A DNA stretch of 64,000 bases from Hyalella azteca (taxonomy: Eukaryota > Arthropoda > Malacostraca > Amphipoda > Hyalellidae), in the NCBI RefSeq assembly GCF_000764305.2, contig NW_025946074.1, positions 543,152 through 607,151 of the forward strand. Reading direction: 5' to 3'. The notes under the pieces were generated by a model, which was not told the origin of the DNA, did no database searches, and was given only the letters and a program-made list of their open reading frames with translations. Positions 20,901 through 30,159 of the stretch are shown piece by piece. The position numbers and the translations under genes were made by a program. How positions within the stretch are numbered: position 1 is the stretch's first letter; each line of letters opens with the position of its first letter.

Positions 20901-22492
20901 GAAATTAACGCTAGTAAACGGCCTATCTATTTACGATTTCCTTTCCTCTTGAAATAGTAAATAGATAGGCCGTTTACTAGCGTTAATTTCATGTCTTATT
21001 TATTTATTTTCCGTTTTGAAACCTGACAGTGCATTTTACTTTACTAATTGATTTATTTCTGTTTCGAGGGCTGAACTTTTTCTGAACAAAATTTTGTGTT
21101 ATGAACTGACGATGGAGCTGGACTCCGAAACGTTTTCTCTTATAAAGATATGGTGAATTTTTGTGGTATTTTCTTTGCTTTTAAATACCTGGTCATATAA
21201 ACGTGGGATATATATTTTTAAATAATCCATGCAATTATTCTCTCATCAAACTCAAGAATCGCTGGTTCTTACCTCCAGGCTACCAATGTCACGGGCGTTG
21301 GGACAGTGACGGGGTGACGTACGTGGTAGCGTCGCCCTCGTCTCGTCCGTCCGGTGCCCCGCGGCGAGTGTGTTTCGCCTACAGCGTCCTGGGCCGCGAC
21401 CCCAGCGAGGGGGCGACAGGGGGGCGGCCCCCACCCCGGGCCACGCTCACCGCCAGACACGACACCTGCAGCCCTGATACCAGCAACGCACATATTACCC
21501 TCAATGCCACCCTCACCGGTCAGTGTAATAGTTGATGCTCAGGGGCATAATGAATAGATAAATAAATATGTGGCCATTTTAGCGCATTTTCTTTCTCATT
21601 CATGGAAAAAATGCGCTATTGTGCTCGCCATGTCCGTCCGTCCGTCTGTCTGTCTTCTGCGTCCGTGACTTCACGTTTTCATCGACGAGAAAATGCGCTC
21701 TCTGTCACTCACTGCTGTGAGTACTGAGTTATATTTTTTTATCGAACGACCACATCACGTTGTTTTTCGCTCATTAGTGAAGTGAAATTAATTCATATTA
21801 ATACTTGCAAAGTCTTCAGATGTACAGGCTTGCAACGTATATTCCACGCTACATTCAACTTGTAGTAAAAAGATTTAGTATATTTGTTTACAAATATTTT
21901 TGATAGTCAAGAATCTAGTTGTAAAAGTTGCAGCGTTTATTCACTATTCAATTACATTATCGTTATTATAACTTTTAACATTTGTTAATTAGTTCTCACA
22001 ATATATGGCATAATGATATATTTCGATTAGAACGAGTAATGCCTTTGGAAGTATGGTTTGATCACAATTATTGTGGCAAAATCGCATTTAATATCATCCT
22101 CATTGATTCTATGGCTAAAGTAAACAAGCAAAGGTCACTTAAATTATTGATTATATATTATATTATTATTATATTATAATAATTGTCCCATTATATTTTG
22201 CCCAGGCCCGTGCAGAGAAGCATCGAGCATCGCGTCTGCGGGCAAAAGTGCCCTCTCCCCCATGACCGGAAACTTCGCTTGGATCTACAGCATTGCCATG
22301 CTGCTCATGCTGCACATGTACTCTACGACGTGCTGTACGTGTGATATTAGCACTCAAAGTCAGCTCAATAATTACTCGCGTAATTCACCTACGGTTGGGT
22401 ACGCAAGAACATGCATTACGCTCATTCCAAAACATGAAATATTCCCAACGCAATCGTCCACGCAAGGCAGAACAATGCAACGAGCAAGTTAG
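2675..22492 (+). CDS. Cysteine-rich secreted/membrane protein, DUF7042-7045-like family, 12 exons
   Basis: Spliced gene assembled by eye. Exons: 2675-2903, 9869-10043, 13054-13121, 13506-13657, 14449-14527, 15008-15247, 15943-16094, 17124-17461, 17975-18093, 18449-18685, 21279-21518, 22206-22492. The total is 2316 nt, giving 771 residues. Every junction has GT and AG, and all phases agree. Order of parts: N-terminal hydrophobic segment (residues ~53-73), a Cys-rich module with a W-x-G-x-W-F-Q motif, a CPF-G-P-FTY module, an LVCLG-WKEG module, a second CKFPSW module, a GYWCMRLHRR module, a YQCHG-W module, then a short hydrophobic stretch (~700-714) and a polar tail. Several N-glycosylation sequons are present. 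These motifs match what I remember of arthropod proteins annotated with DUF7042, DUF7043, DUF7044 and DUF7045. No molecular function is known to me. The coding sequence is GC-rich against AT-rich introns. The least certain parts are exon 1 and the C-terminal tail. Confidence 0.8.
2904..4680. other. Intron 1, first part
   Basis: AT-rich intronic sequence without repeats or exons that I can support. An ATGAGC-type stretch around 3400-3710 is open on both strands but has no recognisable product and is treated as chance. Confidence 0.4.
4681..4915 (+). repeat. Minisatellite, ~58-bp unit, 4 copies
   Basis: Copies begin AAGTTCGG or AAGTTCAG at about 4696, 4754, 4812 and 4875. Each contains GTGATGTTCA, ACGTCATA and a GGTATTATT-like segment, followed by GAACTCCTGAACTC. 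Copies 2 and 3 are nearly identical, while the last has diverged. The array lies in intron 1. Confidence 0.9.
5543..5790 (+). repeat. Minisatellite, 38-bp unit, ~5-6 copies
   Basis: AGTTACCCTAAACCTACTTG followed by CTCCATGCTACGTGTCAG recurs exactly every 38 bp at 5611, 5649, 5687, 5725 and 5763, with a decayed copy upstream near 5553. It produces an open frame with a repetitive peptide that is not a gene. Confidence 0.9.
5791..7387. other. Intron 1, middle part
   Basis: AT-rich. 5880-6060 shows weak repetition of TTTAAACCTCCGTTTCA-like words. No exon was supported. Confidence 0.4.
7388..7757 (+). repeat. Minisatellite with higher-order repeat, ~29-bp subunit
   Basis: The basic unit is CCAGCGCCTCAACCTACTTC plus CAGCATCGT (29 bp). 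It alternates with a variant carrying CTTCTACATAATTC. A block of about 90 bp beginning at 7391 recurs nearly unchanged at 7567, 176 bp later (about six subunits), which points to segmental duplication inside the array. It lies in intron 1. Confidence 0.9.
7758..9868. other. Intron 1, last part; 146-codon open frame
   Basis: An open frame runs from 8892 to 9332 (+), the longest unexplained one in this intron. It has no recognisable domain, an irregular composition and no splice context. I treat it as chance but note it because of its length. Confidence 0.35.
9869..10043 (+). CDS. Exon 2: first Cys-rich module (DUF7044-like)
   Basis: The acceptor is TTTTTCTGCCCAG. The frame reads DFDGCELPSEWQGEWFQS, then a segment with HNFS (a sequon), GRCIEKG and YLVQEE. 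The W-x-G-x-W-F-Q motif and Cys spacing are typical of the N-terminal module of this arthropod family. The donor is GACGA|GTATGT, phase 2. Exon 3 completes the codon to give E-K-Y-S-C-Y. The last 17 bases lie in a tandem triplication that continues into the intron. Confidence 0.85.
10027..10190 (+). repeat. Triplicated exon 2/intron junction (~60 bp x 3)
   Basis: Three tandem copies of TACTCTAATGACGA|GTATGT and downstream sequence. Donor dinucleotides are at 10044, 10105 and 10165 (61 and 60 bp apart). Copies 2 and 3 read ACGA|GTAAGT, closer to the U1 consensus than the proposed natural donor. Using either would add sequence with an in-frame TAA at 10072-10074. Confidence 0.9.
10191..12284. 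other. Intron 2, first part
   Basis: AT-rich sequence. Open frames on the - strand at 10390-10614, 10920-11219 and 11260-11517 have no recognisable product or splice support and are taken as chance. Confidence 0.4.
12285..12635 (+). repeat. Minisatellite, 30-33-bp unit, ~11 copies
   Basis: The unit is GGATATCTGGGCGTGGCATG plus TATTCTTTTGAA (32 bp), with a two-base-shorter GGCGTGG variant in the middle copies. One copy near 12317-12370 has diverged and expanded. It lies in intron 2. Confidence 0.92.
13054..13121 (+). CDS. Exon 3: end of first module
   Basis: The acceptor is TTATTTTGCAG. It reads KYSCYKCMVINMKHRNVIQ then YKE. CYKC followed by a K-H-x-N-V-x-Q-Y-K-E motif is typical of the family's first module. 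The donor is AAGGAAT|GTGAGT, phase 1. At 68 bp it was too short to be seen as an open frame alone. Confidence 0.85.
13374..13505 (+). repeat. Acceptor-side repeat, ~53-bp unit, ~2.5 copies
   Basis: GACAAACCATTCCCTCAGCG, TACTGTGA and CCACAAAACTAACCCC recur at about 13374, 13418 and 13464. The array runs up to the acceptor AAAACCAAG|ACC of exon 4, so the 3' end of the intron is itself tandemly repeated. Each copy offers a CCCTCAG that could act as an acceptor. Confidence 0.85.
13506..13657 (+). CDS. Exon 4: CPF module (DUF7043-like)
   Basis: Phase 1 entry gives Y-L-Q-S-L-C-H-G, then DAMLFSMFRLSASPVSC, PFRGPLTFTYSRNLQEC and AYPVSQ. The CPFRGPLTFTY motif and paired Cys are characteristic of the second module. 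The acceptor AACCAAG is weaker than one two bases on (CTGCAG), but only this choice keeps the frame with both neighbours. The donor is TCCCAG|GTAATG, phase 0. The last nine bases are the first copy of the 33-bp repeat that follows. Confidence 0.8.
13649..13848 (+). repeat. 33-bp repeat copying the exon 4 donor, ~6 copies
   Basis: The unit is GTGTCCCAGGTAATGGTGAT plus ACCGCGGCTTATT. Candidate donors CAG|GTAATG stand at 13658, 13691, 13724, 13773 and 13806, with a decayed one at 13839. The first three are exactly 33 bp apart with no stop in the coding frame. Choosing donor 2 or 3 would therefore insert 11 or 22 residues (VMGIPWLIVSQ type) without breaking the protein. Later donors shift the frame. 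Confidence 0.92.
14449..14527 (+). CDS. Exon 5: short Cys-rich exon
   Basis: The acceptor is CCGCCATCAG. It reads VDSCADDSRLLLRFQACADV, then PGSESF. The D-S-C-x-D-x-S-R-L-L pattern with a downstream A-C-x-D-V-P-G-S-E fits the link between the second and third modules of the family. It was found because exons 4 and 6 do not join in phase without it. The donor is TTCG|GTGGGT, phase 1. Confidence 0.85.
15008..15247 (+). CDS. Exon 6: WKEG module (DUF7042-like)
   Basis: The acceptor is TATTACCTGCAG. It reads E-R-E-LVCLGSWKEGVNHYLVGK, then INHTHANSDNDRYRCFIYE, and later ATCQGLISAYEGGETMKLTR. L-V-C-L-G-S-W-K-E-G and R-Y-R-C-F-I-Y-E are strong family motifs. N-H-T is a possible glycosylation site. 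The donor is CGAGGG|GTCAGT, phase 1. The 240-bp length equals that of exon 11. Confidence 0.88.
15256..15650 (+). repeat. 37-bp minisatellite at start of intron 6, ~8 copies
   Basis: The unit is TTAGGGGCAGCCTAGCAGAT plus CAAAATTTAGGAGCCGC. It starts nine bases after the exon 6 donor. Unlike the neighbouring arrays it does not contain the donor itself. A unique insert at about 15467-15584, ending in an ACTAACTAACTAACTAGC run, splits the array. Confidence 0.9.
15943..16094 (+). CDS. Exon 7: second CKFPSW module
   Basis: The acceptor is CATTGCTGCAG. It reads A-NQGSKKCKFPSWLTAHPHW, then HTLDFGQSYFVLHHNTSLRI and SNGTAAPSDPE. C-K-F-P-S-W-L repeats the opening pattern of exon 2 and marks a second module of that type. 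NTS and NGT are sequons. The donor is CCCGAG|GTGGGT, phase 0. The final ~16 bases form the first copy of the array downstream. Confidence 0.87.
16079..16410 (+). repeat. 32/33-bp repeat copying the exon 7 donor, 10 copies
   Basis: The unit is CCTTCAGACCCCGAGGTGGG plus TTGTGTGGGGGT. The first copy is the end of exon 7. Donors stand at 16095, 16127, 16160, 16192 and onward at 32-33-bp steps. Eight of the ten copies keep GAG|GTGGG; two have changed to GTTGG and GTCGG. A partial copy closes the array near 16400. Because the unit is mostly 32 bp, alternative donors generally shift the frame. All three + frames stay open across it, giving false open frames of up to 183 codons. Confidence 0.95.
16411..17123. 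other. Intron 7, remaining part
   Basis: AT-rich sequence with a long acceptor tract ending TTTATTTTCTATAG. Nothing else was supported. Confidence 0.5.
17124..17461 (+). CDS. Exon 8: CHE motif, low-complexity linker with basic cleavage-like site
   Basis: It reads VRSHTDLRLVCHEYQDEHR, then a polar linker of about 80 residues rich in E, G, S, T and D, then KKSGRRNKRSATLVVHVTVG. The L-V-C-H-E opening and the A-T-L-V-V-H-V-T-V-G-C end fit the family. The linker is longer than I would expect. R-R-N-K-R at 17412-17426 (residues ~462-466) matches the furin pattern R-x-K/R-R. The donor is GGATG|GTGAGG, phase 2. Confidence 0.85.
17975..18093 (+). CDS. Exon 9: GYWCMRLHRR module
   Basis: The acceptor is GTTTTACCATAG. 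It reads C-RSGYWCMRLHRRVDHVVQV, then ETGELAYRAEEACTHHYWNP. G-Y-x-C-M-R-L-H-R-R is a conserved-looking block of the family. The donor is CCCTG|GTGGGT, phase 1. The exon was identified from frame and splice agreement with exons 8 and 10. Confidence 0.88.
18094..18448. other. Intron 9
   Basis: A 355-bp AT-rich intron with no internal feature seen. Confidence 0.6.
18449..18685 (+). CDS. Exon 10: Cys-rich module
   Basis: It reads G-STSLTTLVARGDQSISCGP, then VGRYVVSQDPTRQGYGSYPY, GHDRDCTANNMPEYSRLNVG and CTADDTLELETSCPINDVT. C-G-P-V-G-R-Y and the C-x(n)-C-T pairs fit the family's later modules. The acceptor CATTCTTTAAG lacks a C before AG but is the only one in phase. The donor is CACAC|GTGAGT, phase 1. 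Confidence 0.85.
18840..20480 (+). repeat. Degenerate minisatellite in intron 10, ~28-30-bp unit
   Basis: The words TCTCCGGA, GGTCAGTCAGTCTGT and CTCGTCTCCGG recur from about 19260 to 20480, with weaker copies from 18840. Copies differ more than in the exon-edge arrays, so this array is probably older. A GTCTGTCTGTCT and TACACTCAGTC stretch sits at 19920-20010. Large open frames here (for example 19271-19762) are by-products of the repeat. Confidence 0.9.
20697..21194. mobile_element. Fold-back element (near-perfect inverted repeat)
   Basis: Two arms of about 235 bp are reverse complements with few differences, separated by a loop of under 30 bp near 20937-20962. The left arm starts near ACCAGG and the right arm ends in its complement CCTGGT. 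The arms carry CTCCATCGTCAGTTCATAAC and its complement, and TAAACGGCCTATCTATTTAC and its complement at the centre. No coding capacity. It is likely a fold-back or snap-back transposon, or an inverted duplication of a short repeat; family not recognised. Confidence 0.85.
21279..21518 (+). CDS. Exon 11: YQCHG module
   Basis: The acceptor is TTCTTACCTCCAG. It reads R-YQCHGRWDSDGVTYVVASP, then RRVCFAYSVLGRDPS, a Gly/Pro-rich loop, and ATLTARHDTCSPDTSNAHIT followed by LNATLTG. Y-Q-C-H-G-x-W and the R-x-C-F-x-Y-S block match the last module of the family. N-A-T is a sequon. The exon is very GC-rich (for example around 21350-21450). The donor is ACCG|GTCAGT, phase 1. Confidence 0.87.
21575..21715 (+). 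repeat. Short interspersed repeat with AAAATGCGCT hairpin and GTCC/GTCT tract
   Basis: TAGCGCATTTTC is followed by its complement AAAATGCGCT, then GTCCGTCCGTCTGTCTGTCT, then GAGAAAATGCGCTCTC. This looks like a fragment of a dispersed element. It has no coding capacity. Confidence 0.5.
21716..22205. other. Intron 11, remaining part
   Basis: AT-rich, ending in a TATTATTATATTATAATAAT run and the acceptor ATATTTTGCCCAG. Confidence 0.6.
22206..22492 (+). CDS. Exon 12: last exon, hydrophobic stretch and tail
   Basis: It reads G-PCREASSIASAGKSALSP, then MTGNFAWIYSIAMLLMLHMY and STTCCTCDIS, then a polar tail to TAG at 22490-22492. G-P-C after the T-L-T end of exon 11 fits the family. FAWIYSIAMLLMLHMY could be a short membrane segment or a GPI-type hydrophobic tail. 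However, about 55 polar residues follow it, which is unusual for a GPI signal. TTCCTC could be palmitoylated if the protein is a type I membrane protein. Confidence 0.7.
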
Positions 22493-22512
22493 GACAGGTG
22501 CTCATTGGCAAC

Positions 22513-22573
22513 AATAAATTGTCATATATAAGTTATCATAAATTGTCAACAAGGATAAATTGTGATAAATAAA
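22513..22573 (+). terminator. Candidate poly(A) signals
   Basis: AATAAA occurs at 22513-22518 and 22568-22573, 21 and 76 bases after the stop codon. A TTGTTCATCTTAGTTGTTT stretch follows the second. Either could set the mRNA 3' end. Confidence 0.6.
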
Positions 22574-25500
22574 CTTGTTCATCTTAGTTGTTTAAAGTGG
22601 TCTAGTTTCCTCAATATTATTGCTGTAAAGTTGTCCTCCGTGGAAATTAATTCTGTGTTCTAGAAAAATTATTAATAATAGAGGTTTTGCATATATTTTT
22701 GTACTTTAAAGTGTTTTGAGAAATGTGGATGCAGAAAAATTGGTTTCGTATAGAAATTTCAGGAATCGATTTATCGTAGTCCAGTGTCTCACAAGTCCCA
22801 AAGCCAGAATTTTTATTAACATATGCATAGCCATGTCGTTTGGTCATACGTGATGCCATATGTAAAAACATGTTATTTTTATGGTGTTCTCAGTCTCTTC
22901 GTGAACTCTCGCAGCCTAGAAGTTCTGTTCACTCGTTCACTCTGAAGGCAATGGACAAATAATGTAAAACCCTTTCGATGAATCAAAACCAAAAGTTCAC
23001 CACCACTTTATTTTCATTAAGGTTCATTCATGTGAACTGTACATTTTCCAAACAAACTTCGCTCGAAATTTTGTTTTTGTCGGAAAATTGATCAATATCA
23101 ATGAAAATTCTTACCCTGAGGCATGACGTTAACGCGGATACGTTAAGTGCTTTCTATATTGTATTCTTCTCCATACTCATATTTGCTGAAACTATAACGT
23201 CTTTTACAAAACTAACTTATAATTTCAATTTATTTATTTCTCAAGTTGTTCATCCTCACCATTATAGATATCCGCTATTCAAAAACTAGTGCCATGTTTT
23301 GTTTCGTATTCTAGGTTATAAGCGAGAAGATGTTTTTCACAACATGCTAATTTTACTCAATACGATCAATATTATGACGGATTAGGAATTTCGTAAATCA
23401 AATTATTATGTTATACGTTTATAATCAACAGCGAAATAGAGATAAATTTCATATTAGATTAAAAATTTCCAGTAACCAGGCCTTGCTCGCTACAAAAAAC
23501 TCCAACAATGAATCGAAATTTGTCACCTAAAAAATTGCAATGCTAGAAGTACGTCATTGGCTCAAGCGTACGGTGATTTGGCGGTCTCTTGTTGTCGCTC
23601 TTTATGTGTAAAGTGTAAATAGTTACTTTATAATATGGATGTTTCTTGGCTCCTTTTACAAAGGAGCGAGAATAACAGTGTTGTGATATTTGTCTTAGTT
23701 TGTTGTAATTAAGAGGCGGTTCCTCGTTGATCGAAAGATTAGAAATCTCAACTCGCTTTGATACTGCAGATTAGGACGGCAGATAGACGCCACGTTCTGT
23801 ACCATAATTGATGTTGCGTTCATATAAGGAATGTTACGGTTCTAATATTGCTCAAGTTGTACGTGTATATATTTTGCCGCGCATGTGCTGCGTTGTTAAT
23901 TAACATTTTATTGGCAATGTAAATTCTTTCAATGATTTATCTTGTAATTTTATGTCTGAAATAATTTATATACAGCTATGTATCACAAGTTTTTCTTTTC
24001 AATGTAACTGAAGGGAAACAATGGGGTATATGAATTTGTTGTTAGATTCACGTACATTTTAGCAACCCGAAAATTCGACAAAAAATATAATTTTAAAACT
24101 GCAGGCCTGCTATGGTAGAAGTCTTCAGCTTAATTTTCTAAAACTGAAAATTTATTAGTGCATACATATTTTTTGGGGGTTACGATAAACATACGATTCC
24201 CAGCAACGAATTATATTTTGTCAAATTAAGAATTTAAAACTGAATGCATAATAATCTATGCAGACTGATAATTTCGAACGTTTCATTCGTTGCTTACAAA
24301 TTTTATCTTGCCTGATTTCTAAATGGACGGCAGTTTCGGAAGGCTCTTGTATTTGAGTATAATTATCCAGCAGTTACAAGACGATGCGTTCCTCACCAAC
24401 GCCAATGACGATGAAGCTTTTTGTCAGTCTATCTCATATAAACATTTACTTTGTATATCTTTTTGGTTGAACGTTCCGAAATTACATAATTTAATTGGTT
24501 TCCGTCTCGACATGGGATGCCGAGACGGAATCCCATGTCCCCATCCTCCTAATTTTTTTCCTTTTTCGATGTAGTCTCCCACATTTTTAATACGTCTACT
24601 AAAACTTTGTTCGCACCGATTTTCCCAAAATAAGATACAATTCACCCCAATTTCTGGGATTTATTGCAGCTAATTGTTAGTAGCAACATAGGTCATTTTC
24701 AAAAATAGATTTATTAAGTAGCCTCAGTGTTCGATGCTGTATAACTAATAAATGTACATTGTTTTACTCATAGGTAATGTACTTGTACATACGAGGCACC
24801 GTAACACCATAATATGTTTGCTTAACGTACTACCCTCTAAATCTACTCATAGCGGAGTAGATGTGCCATGGCATGAACAAAGAACATGTAACTGTAACAG
24901 ACCTAATGTTAATAACTACAATCAGTCAGTTTCTTAATTATTACAAATAAAATAATTGCAATCAAAATTAAGAGTTAAGTAAAGGGACTGAAGCCATCTT
25001 TGCTGATCCGGTGTGCTAAGTGTGTTGAGTTTTACAATTCCCGTGGAACTCGGGTAATTTAATTTTCTAATATTGAATCCTTGTTCGGAATTTCTTCAAA
25101 ATTATACATGAAAGTCAATAATATTATAATAAACTTTTGAAATAACAGTTTGAATTCGTGTTCACATCTATTCGCTTTATTGAGAACGTCTGTGATCTCA
25201 TACTTTCCTGGGAGCGAGAAATTTTTTCTCACATTATGGATCTTCAGTAGGAAGTTATTTAATACAAAAATAATGAAGAAAAACATAATGACCATTCTTG
25301 AAATGATCAAGTCAACTTTGGACGTAACTTTTCGTTTCCATTGTCCGTCCTATCGAGTGTAATTTTTGTGAAATGATCTAAAGTTAGAACTACACGTCCT
25401 CACCGAGCCATCTGTAACCTTTATATCGAACCCATCCTACGAAATATACCCTCTGCCCCAGCTCGTCACTCCCCTCTTTTGACCTTAAATATCACATGGA

Positions 25501-28500
25501 ACAGCCATTTGCAACCCTTATTAAAATGGCAACTGCGAACTGCAATTTTGGTCTCTTTTCGTTGTCGTTTGTTTTGCCATGCGCAGTTAAACAGCAAAAT
25601 ACTTTACAAATCGTTTTGAAGAATTTAAATTCCGCATATTTCTTCTCCCATTTCTATTGTCTATCTTTTATGCTACGTCGGAATTCGGGATCTCCGCTTG
25701 TTTATTGCAATTATATATGCGTATATATAATTACGCTACTATATATACGTGATATCAAAGAAAAAATAATTTACTCACTGTAATATTAACATAGTAGATT
25801 ATTAATGCAAGTACACAGAAAATAAACTCATAAGTGGGATCATTATATATGATTTATGGATCTAACGTTTTATTATTCAGCAAATAAGCGAATTATGAAT
25901 ACCTGCATTTCATATACGCATGAATCGCTACCACAATTTCCCTCTGCAAGTTTATTTTTTCAGCCGAAATCGCAACGACAGATTCAATGATATCTTTCAA
26001 ATTCTGTACCTACTGAGTTTTTGCCAGCCCAATGTCTGTGTTATCAGGAATATCATGTATCTACATGATCTTTCGTGTAAACATTTTCGGTGCCTCGTAT
26101 ATGATTTCACTAAGAATATAGCACATCTTTCAATAAAAATTTAGTCGGTTATCACATAAATAGTAATCTTCACATCGATGATCATAGTATGTAACATGTG
26201 AATAATAATTATAATAATAACACTATTTTCGCTAGATGGTTCTGCATCACGTGTATATTTGTGTACCATTTACCCCCATCAGTATCGAAAACGATACTTA
26301 AATAACGTTTATCGTTATAAATCGACGTTAATGAATAAAATAACGTTTATCGCATACAACGACCGATCGTGAAGTTAAGCGTTAGTCTGCAGGGATAAGC
26401 TGAAACTGATCTCTTACTTTACCGTTCATTCTTTATCTAGTTTCTTGCTTCGATCATTCGGAATTTTTATATAACGGAAAATCAAGATTTTTCTTACAAA
26501 AATTTAACCACATCACTTTTACTAGAATGACTTTTAGCTTTTTAAATTTGGTATTTTGTATTGATAACTTGTTTACTTATTTTAGATGTATACAAGTTGC
26601 TTGGTTTGGCTTTCGCTTGATGAAAAATATTCAGGACATTAAATTTAACATGTTAGAGAGTTCAGCGTGAGTTAGAGTTCAGCTTCAGCGTCCCAGCGCC
26701 CGCCCTGCAGGCTCTATGGTTCATACGTTTACCGCGATCAAGCTCCTCATGTCGAACGCGTAAGCGATTTTATGAAGCGAAATACGCCGATGAAAAAAAG
26801 TTTCATGATAATGAGCGATATTTTTTGTTACAAAAGTCGACAGTAATTACATAAATGTTTTTTTTCGTCATAATGTTCGTAAGGAACGCTGTTGTCTGGC
26901 CTTTTATACAAGGATACTCTAACCTCGTCAATTTTAAAGTCCTAGTAACGACAACAAACATACGTCAGTAGTAAAGTAAAAATTGATCCATGATTTCATC
27001 AGAATATTTTTTCGCTGTAATTTGTCCGTCATGATCGCTTACTGCCAATAAATAATGAAACTGAAATTGGCGAATATGTATGGACTCTTTCCTAACGGTA
27101 ACGTGTGAAAATCGTAAATTTATAATGTTATTATTTCTATGGAATTTGAGCGCGATCCTCGTGTGAACCCAGCCTGCTGACGGTGACTGCGCGACTCCAT
27201 TGCTGTAAAAATATATTTAAATGACGCATTTTACTTGTGATGTGTAAAAGACACCTATTTCTATCTAGCATAGTTAAAATAAATCTATATAGTACATCTA
27301 TATTGCTGGTGGCTTCTTGGAATAAATAATTAATTATTATGCTATTTGTGTCAATACCTTGGGAAATAACTCGAACATTTCAAGTTTAAAATTATGACCG
27401 TGGCCAGCCAGTTGCGGAGCTTGGCTTGAGATCAGGAAAAAAAATCTTCAAGAATAATAAATTAATTGACTTTTCTAGAATTGACTGCTATTAAATAATT
27501 GCCTTAACTCTGAAAACTAAATTGTATAAAAATTGTGTACAAATTATCCATTTTTATTTAGCCTCGATTGACACGCTAACTAAGCAATGTACGCAACCAT
27601 GTAAGCATTAAAGTGAAAGTGCACACGAATTCGATGAATCACAAAAGTATCGAGAAAATGTCGGCCGGACAATTGATGATCCACAGAAAGAAGCATAAAC
27701 TCAAGAGAAATATAAATTAAAAGACTCAAGTTGATATCTCAAAATCTGAATAAAGAAATTCAATTAACCTAAATATACTGATTCTAATGCCTAATTAATT
27801 GCGAGGCTACGCTCGACGTTGTTTCTAACGCTAATGTCCGAACTTAAATAAATCAGATTAAATCCGATTATTTTAAAATCCATTACATCCATTATTTTTT
27901 GTTTCTGAATTTCAGTTCAGTGTGCATCAGCTGAAATATTTTCAGGTGATAACGTAGAAAATAAAATATGATGAAATCTATAGAATAGTACGTAGAGAAT
28001 ACACGAATGATAATTCTTATTGCAATCTTTACATAGATTTGTGCATTCTAGATACGCATCGGTCGAATTCGTACGGCGAATTTTAAAATGAACGGAAATT
28101 TCTAAGAACATTAAATTTTAAAATGGAAATAATCACAATTTTTTCAGAGGAGCTTCATGATACATAAATAATGATGAAATTGTAGTCAAAGACTTTAATA
28201 ATGTTAATAAAATTGCCACATGGATAGTAGGAAAATCAAATAGAAATAGAAGCCCGGACCTCCGGCAAAGATGAGCCAGATTTCAGGTCCGCGTGAGACA
28301 TAAACTGAAAAATTTACTTGGTAAAAATAAGGACGTGGTTTGCATCAAATAGGGCTAGCAATTTCAATTATTTCAAATAAAAAAAAATAAAAAAGTTGAA
28401 ACGGCCTGATTGAGCTGAAAATTAAAATATCAACCCCATTATGTGTGAAAACAGACTTAAATATTAGCGCGATTGGCATGAACACATTCTATTTCATTAA

Positions 28501-30159
28501 TTTTATTAATTGCCTAAATCGCGAGTTAATCGCGAATTGCAGGTATAGTTAAATTTTCTAATTTTTTAAAATCTTAAATGTATTAAAAATCCAATGTCTG
28601 TAAAGATGATCTGGTGCCTGAAAATAATATCAAGTGCCTGAAAACGCAAACGAGTGTCCAAAAAAACGATCTAGGGTTAGAAAACACGATGGCTTTTTGT
28701 CTCAATATTTCGTTCACTATAGTTCCTCATCGGTGGGCTTGCATGTCAGTTGAGCGTGCAAGAGAACGGAACAATGACACGTCGTGACACTGCAGTGCGT
28801 CTGGCTTCCGGACGGTAACTCGGAGGCCATCGTTTGCTTGTAACTTCCATGAAGTGACATGCGACGTTTCTCAATAGTTCAATGGTTATCACGACCGGTC
28901 AGTTGTATTTAATATAATGTTCGGTGATTGCATCCTGTACATTGAAGATGGAAAGCTTGAAAAGACTTGAAAAGATCTCCGACTGAAAATAATCATATTT
29001 ATCTAAGTCGTTTCGTTTAACCACTTGTGCAAGTCTCCTTCAATTATTTGGCCTAGAAAATCCCTCCAGGCTTAATTCTCGTATAATGCACTTGTCCCGC
29101 GGCCAACAAGCAAAACAGCGACCAGTTTTCTCCAGTACAAATCAAACGGATTGGAAGAATTTAGAGATATTCTAGTTAACTAATTTGAAGAAATTTACTT
29201 ATAAGGCGGTGTGGTCAACTGAAACGTTCGTCTTATAGACTATGTCTGGTCAAGTCCAACAATTGTCATCACATAAATATTGATTGATGAGAATTTTGGA
29301 ATATTTCGAAATTTATCAATAATCTTACCTTCGCCAAATTGATATAGGTTGAGGCAAGTTTACTCAATTTAAATACACACAATTTTAAAGATTAGATTCT
29401 AATGATATTCGATCAGTTGAAATGGATTCAATTAAAAATGTTTTTGGTGCTTTATGGGCATTTTTGGTACCAATCACGAAATGACAATTGAATGAATTAT
29501 CGATATGGATAACGATAAGTAATTGCTCTACCTGTTATTTCATCAATACGACAATAATAACAATCCCGCTAAAATATGTCTTTGCAACTCAGCTAATCAA
29601 GTATAGCTAATACTTTTACATGATTTTCTGAAATAATTATTTTTCCCTATTATTATCAGAAAAAATCATCCCTATTGTAAATAATTATTAAGTATCAAGA
29701 GAGATAATCGGAACTTTATGATTTAAGAAAAAAAACGAAAACTTGTAGCCTCAACTCAACGAAAAATATTTATATTTATTGCATACCTTTCGCCTCAACT
29801 CATTTTTGCGGGAGGGAAAAACTGGAAAATTTAGAGAGTTGCTGCGATGCTCTCACCTTGCATAAGAGATTTAGGGATAAATCCTAATTTATATTCATGT
29901 GAAAACATCCCTCATCGTCGGGCATAAATTTGTCGCTTGGCTAAATAACTTGGCCGACAAATTCGGTGATCAAAGTCTAATTAGTTTTTTAATCAAGACT
30001 GCCGGAGGAAGAAAGGTTGATGAACGCTCCGTCCTATACGCATGAGAGAAAAGAAGGGCTGTTTGAAGATGTTAAGTCAGATCCTCGCAAGTTCAAATTA
30101 TGGATTGAAGCCGATCTATTGGTGGTCACTCAGCCAACCACAATCAACTGGATCGAAAG
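22574..30159. other. Long intergenic or intronic stretch, no gene supported
   Basis: AT-rich throughout. Open frames are short and unrecognised. A TATCGAAAACGATACTTAAA region near 26285 and a locally GC-richer patch at 26690-26780 were inspected without finding an exon. No transposon ends were identified. Confidence 0.5.
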
